A stretch of DNA of 64,000 nucleotides, taken from Methanomassiliicoccaceae archaeon (lineage in GTDB: Archaea > Thermoplasmatota > Thermoplasmata > Methanomassiliicoccales > Methanomethylophilaceae). The translations under genes were made by a program, and so were the position numbers. The stretch is from contig JAYFOZ010000005.1 of NCBI GenBank assembly GCA_034928305.1, positions 83,011 to 147,010 on the forward strand. The letters are read 5' to 3'. Shown piece after piece: positions 60,799-64,000 of the stretch (the first letter of the stretch is position 1; every line of letters begins with the position of its first letter). The notes under the pieces are model-generated. The model did not search any database. It had not been told where the DNA came from and worked only from the letters and a program-made list of their open reading frames with translations.

Positions 60799-63609
60799 AT
60801 GGATATTCAACAGTACTTACTGAACCAACTACAAGGTAATAATCATGATGAATTTGAAAAAGTATTAACAAATGTTGTCAACGAAAACATGTCTGTTACA
60901 GATTCAATCCTCCTAGTGAATGTATTTTTGATTAATAAACCTGAAAAATATGTGGATATTATCAGAGAAATCATTCAGAAAATGCCAGAGGATGATCCCT
61001 CCGTTCAGTTATTACTCGCTCGCCTGCACAGAGAGGGACTTCTGTTTCCAAAAAACATCAAAAAAGCAATATCATATTATAAACAAGCTGCATTAAAAAA
61101 CAACTGGGCAAGGTTAGAATTTCAAATTATAATAAACAGTGGTATAAATGATATTAGTTTCAATTTGAAACCCAGCGACATAGAGATCGAATGCAGAACA
61201 AAAAAGAAACTGGCGATATCTAATATTAAGGAATCCGATATCGATCTTATTGTAACGCGTTTTCCCCTGTTTCACTATGACTTAGTGGGTTGCTTAGAAT
61301 TACCAAAATCGAATGCAGATTGTAACTCCGCTTTATCTTTACTAAGGTGCACCGAACCATATGATGTAGTGTTATGCGTTGAAGACGACCTCGAATCTAA
61401 TTATGCCAAAGATAATGTAATAACAATATCGAGGTACAAGGATGATGAGATAATTAATACAGAGACGATAAAATGTTGTTTTGGAGAGAAAAATCCCGAT
61501 AAGATCATTTATGTGCTGGTACCATCCACTGGTCAAGGTATTCTCTCGATAAGAGAAGTCTTCTCTAATTTGAATAAAGCTTATAAAAACAAAGGGTTGG
61601 TGTTTGCAGATTTACAAAATTTCCCATCAACATGTATCTCATTTGAAGAATTAGGGCAATATAATCCCTGGGAATATCTTTTTGAACAGTTTTCATCAAT
61701 TCAAATATGCGACATCTATAGCTCAAAGAATGTTATTTTTTGGCGTATAAATAATCGTAATTTTCAACCAGGCGTAATTTCAATAAACAATGGGATTGTG
61801 GCCAATTTTTCGTCCAGACTTCTCAAAAAGACAAGCAAACATTCTGAAGAAATGAAGATGGATGAGATGATTGTCATTGGTGTTCAGGCTAGAGGTACGG
61901 ATTATCTGAGCATTCGGCCTACTGGCCACTTAATTCCATTTGATGAATATGAGTTATGTAGAATCATCGATATTAAAATTAAAGAGGTGAACTGTAATTG
62001 CATTTATATAAGTACTGAGGACAAAGATATTTTTGAATATTTTAAATATAGATATGGAGAAAAACTAAAGTGCATAGATCAGGAGAGATTTAGCAAAAAA
62101 GACGGGGCGCTAAACGTTGAATATGAATTGAATTATTCCAACGCTTTCGAAAAAATAAAGATTGCTGAGAATTATCTAATTGCAACCCTATTATTTTCAA
62201 AGTGCAATCTAATTTATGCGACCGCGGGGACTGCAATTAGTCTAATTAGAAAAGTCTCAGACTGCCCGATAATCTATTGTAGAAAAAGTAAGTGGGGCGA
62301 TTTTGGTTCTACTCCGATATGTATCGATTCGATTGGAAAAAATGCTCTTGAAACAATAGACTGTAAAACCGAAAAATATTCAATATCTGGTGGGACCATC
62401 GCAGTCAAAATCGCAGAAGAGCCAGTAAAAATTGAAAAAAACAGATTTATTTTTCATAAAGAATATAAATATAAGAAATATTTTTTCTCGGTTCATGGAC
62501 CTGATTGCGATAGTGTATCGTACATGTTAACAGAATATAACAACGAAGGAATGGTAACGCAGAAAAAAATACGTAATAGTCTTCAACTGGAACCGTCAAC
62601 CGAAGCTATTGACGTTACAATATCCAATAATACTGGCTCCACTCTCAATTGTACTATAGGGGTGCAAATTGAGTACGATGGTCCTTCTGAGTATGAGAGC
62701 TATCACAATAGTGTAACTATTATTCCGATTTTAGATAATAATGGCAGGGAGATCATAACATCCGCCAAAACAAAAGTTGATTTTGAAAACAATATAGTTA
62801 TCAATGGTGAGGAAGTAAGGCATTTGCATGCTGATACAATCTCATTATTCAATAACGTTGTATTGTTTCCCAAAGGAACCGAGCACGCTCAATCTTCAAC
62901 AGGTTCTAGTATCATAGGAATGCCTAGATCACTGCTCCTACTACCAATATCTTATCACGAGGGGATATACCATGAGAAGCGCGGTCAACATGATTACGCA
63001 AAGTCAATAATAAGGACATGTGCGTATTGCGGGGACATATATGCAGAAAAGCACTACATTTCACTTTATAAAAATGAGTTGGTAAACGAATCAAAAGGCA
63101 TTGAGATTTCCAAACACGTTTTTTTCGCAAATAATAATTGGAAATCCGATGCGTTGTCCGCATTGGATATGATAGGTACCCAATCTGCTTTGGTGGCAAT
63201 GGCAGAAATCTGTCTGGACGAAGCCATTGCTGGGAACCCAGATTGTATGGGACGTCTTGGCCGCATGTACCGTGACGGCAAAGGTGTTGAGAAAAATATC
63301 GACAATGCAATTCTTTGGTTCGAGAAAGCTTCTGTTTCCAACAAAGGGTGGTCCCCCGAGTATATCGATTCATTGCTTATGAAACAAGACCCAGAGTACT
63401 TCAAAATCGCATTTGAGGTTTGTCAGTGCGGTGCAGAAAATGGGCAGATTGCATGTATGGGACGTCTTGGCCGCATGTACCGTGACGGCAAAGGTGTTGA
63501 GAAAAATATCGACAATGCAATTCTTTGGTTCGAGAAAGCTTCAAGGTTACACGAATATTATGAAAAGGAATTGAATCAATTAATGTCCCTAGAGAAAAAC
63601 CGACAGTAA
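60799..63609 (+). CDS. Large chimeric protein: glycosyltransferase (fucosyltransferase-like) with Sel1-like repeats
   Basis: The 936-aa protein has an N-terminal helical repeat part (about 1-115; P-K-N-I-K-K-A-I-S-Y-Y-K-Q-A-A is one Sel1-like unit). A central region (about 130-530) follows, where V-Q-A-R-G-T-D-Y (about 362) and I-S-T-E-D-K-D-I-F (about 401) match the R-x-D and T-x-D pattern of GT-B fucosyltransferases. A beta-rich region (about 540-690) precedes C-terminal Sel1-like repeats (about 740-930). Two of these are identical in DNA for 89 bases. Codons are AT-rich. The fucosyltransferase call is by motif only. Confidence 0.65.
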   Translation: MDIQQYLLNQLQGNNHDEFEKVLTNVVNENMSVTDSILLVNVFLINKPEKYVDIIREIIQKMPEDDPSVQLLLARLHREGLLFPKNIKKAISYYKQAALKNNWARLEFQIIINSGINDISFNLKPSDIEIECRTKKKLAISNIKESDIDLIVTRFPLFHYDLVGCLELPKSNADCNSALSLLRCTEPYDVVLCVEDDLESNYAKDNVITISRYKDDEIINTETIKCCFGEKNPDKIIYVLVPSTGQGILSIREVFSNLNKAYKNKGLVFADLQNFPSTCISFEELGQYNPWEYLFEQFSSIQICDIYSSKNVIFWRINNRNFQPGVISINNGIVANFSSRLLKKTSKHSEEMKMDEMIVIGVQARGTDYLSIRPTGHLIPFDEYELCRIIDIKIKEVNCNCIYISTEDKDIFEYFKYRYGEKLKCIDQERFSKKDGALNVEYELNYSNAFEKIKIAENYLIATLLFSKCNLIYATAGTAISLIRKVSDCPIIYCRKSKWGDFGSTPICIDSIGKNALETIDCKTEKYSISGGTIAVKIAEEPVKIEKNRFIFHKEYKYKKYFFSVHGPDCDSVSYMLTEYNNEGMVTQKKIRNSLQLEPSTEAIDVTISNNTGSTLNCTIGVQIEYDGPSEYESYHNSVTIIPILDNNGREIITSAKTKVDFENNIVINGEEVRHLHADTISLFNNVVLFPKGTEHAQSSTGSSIIGMPRSLLLLPISYHEGIYHEKRGQHDYAKSIIRTCAYCGDIYAEKHYISLYKNELVNESKGIEISKHVFFANNNWKSDALSALDMIGTQSALVAMAEICLDEAIAGNPDCMGRLGRMYRDGKGVEKNIDNAILWFEKASVSNKGWSPEYIDSLLMKQDPEYFKIAFEVCQCGAENGQIACMGRLGRMYRDGKGVEKNIDNAILWFEKASRLHEYYEKELNQLMSLEKNRQ
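63244..63332 (+). repeat. 89-bp perfect direct repeat, copy 1 (Sel1 unit)
   Basis: It starts TGTATGGGACGTCTTGGCCG and is identical to 63454-63542. Copies are 210 bases apart, so the reading frame and a 70-codon period are kept. It encodes C-M-G-R-L-G-R-M-Y-R-D-G-K-G-V-E-K-N, the core of a Sel1-like helix pair. Confidence 0.97.
63454..63542 (+). repeat. 89-bp perfect direct repeat, copy 2 (Sel1 unit)
   Basis: Identical to 63244-63332 including all third codon positions, which points to a recent duplication or gene conversion inside the large chimeric gene. The segment between the copies encodes a different, unduplicated helix pair. Confidence 0.97.
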
Positions 63610-64000
63610 TTCCAATATTGAAAATTATCCGGTATGCTACAGGGCATTCTGGTCTTATCTCGATTTTGACGGGACTTGAAGTAATACTATAACCCGTGTT
63701 TGACACTTACGAGAGATATCAACCTGGCTTTCGCTGAACGGATTGGATTTCGTACATCAGATCCACGTTCTCAGTTAGCGTTCTTCACGCCTGGATATCG
63801 GTGATGAGAGTCTGTTCGGGTGCCTTCGGCACCGAAACAGACTCCTTTCGACTCCATAAACCGTAATTCCCGAATGACGAGCTACAAGTATGTAGCTACA
63901 TTTTTATGAGCTTGTTATCTTTATATAGCGTATATAAACCGTATATAAAGCGGAAGTTTATATAATCGTAGCTCAATATATGTAATACATGTCCATCCGC
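63610..64000. other. Intergenic region at the right end of the window
   Basis: No credible gene in 390 bases. A long hairpin is present (63808-63844), then a smaller AGCTAC/GTAGCT hairpin with ATTTTTA after it (about 63880-63905). A cluster of TATA-like sequences follows (63915-63965: several tatataa). The window ends just after an ATG at 63989 that might start a gene, with only four codons visible. Confidence 0.5.
63808..63844. terminator. Long hairpin after the Sel1/glycosyltransferase gene
   Basis: GAGTCTGTT and AACAGACTC arms (nine pairs) and an inner GGTGCC/GGCACC stem with TTC loop are separated by a small internal loop. The hairpin is 200 bases beyond the stop, with only CCTTTCG after it, so it may be a terminator, a processing site or the end of an unseen element. 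Confidence 0.4.

Noticed and set aside
1..64000. CRISPR arrays, insertion sequences, rRNA and tRNA genes
   Set aside because: Spacers were read for regular repeats, transposase-like proteins and cloverleaf arms, and none was convincing. A tRNAscan-SE and Rfam run would be needed to exclude intron-containing tRNAs or C/D RNAs.

Overview
The window is chromosomal DNA of a euryarchaeon. It carries an Orc1/Cdc6 initiator with origin recognition boxes, both primase subunits, the small subunit of DNA polymerase D, TFB, Spt5, Gar1, TiaS, a VAT-type Cdc48, split GMP synthetase genes, an archaeal stalk operon (L11, L1, L10, P1/L12) and an A-type ATP synthase operon in the order H-I-K-E-C-F-A-B-D-(G). 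Many genes have a TATA-like box about 25-30 bases before the start codon, as in leaderless archaeal transcripts; others have GGAGG-type ribosome sites. The general character of the proteins suggests the Thermoplasmatota, most likely a Methanomassiliicoccales relative, but no methanogenesis or pyrrolysine gene is in the window, so this is inference.

Layout. 1-8.0 kb: a TatD-like hydrolase, PriS, a radical SAM protein, the L18Ae-prefoldin-FtsY cluster, then M20 peptidase, thiolase and TiaS on the minus strand. 8.0-10.8 kb: an AT-rich segment with orc1/cdc6 between two inverted 24-bp origin recognition boxes; this is the likely replication origin. Genes just left of it run leftward and genes just right of it run rightward. 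10.9-19.9 kb: dCMP deaminase and the ATP synthase operon, ending in a 50-residue AhaG-like gene. 20-28.8 kb: a paired SMR transporter, PolD small subunit, UPF0201 protein, TIM-barrel isomerase, a tight minus-strand trio (HTH regulator, TraB-like protein, zinc-ribbon CPBP protease), and cdc48-hsp20 behind a structured leader.

29-39 kb: a two-gene AAA15/RloB cassette (probable defence module), TrpB2, tRNA-splicing endonuclease, a gar1-tfb-pyruvyltransferase-like operon, and purine genes. 39-46 kb: SecE, an Spt5 with an unusual beta-rich N-terminal domain, L11, a flippase inserted in the stalk region, L1-L10-L12, and a ribbon-helix-helix gene overlapping a short divergent FtsZ-like gene. 46-52 kb: phosphopantothenate synthetase, S-adenosylhomocysteine hydrolase, nucleoside kinase, AK6, CDP-alcohol phosphatidyltransferase, PriL, and a frameshifted gene behind two related palindromes. 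52-64 kb: malic enzyme, RmlA, then an AT-rich surface-polysaccharide island. That island holds an ATP-grasp enzyme, a phosphatase-epimerase fusion, CDP-sugar genes, and a 936-residue fucosyltransferase/Sel1-like chimera with a perfect internal 89-bp repeat.

The strongest candidates for something undescribed are the phosphatase-epimerase fusion with its ATP-grasp partner, the FtsZ-like protein with a degenerate catalytic loop paired with a ribbon-helix-helix protein, the extended Spt5, and the regulator/TraB-like/CPBP trio. No tRNA, rRNA, CRISPR array or insertion sequence was recognised.
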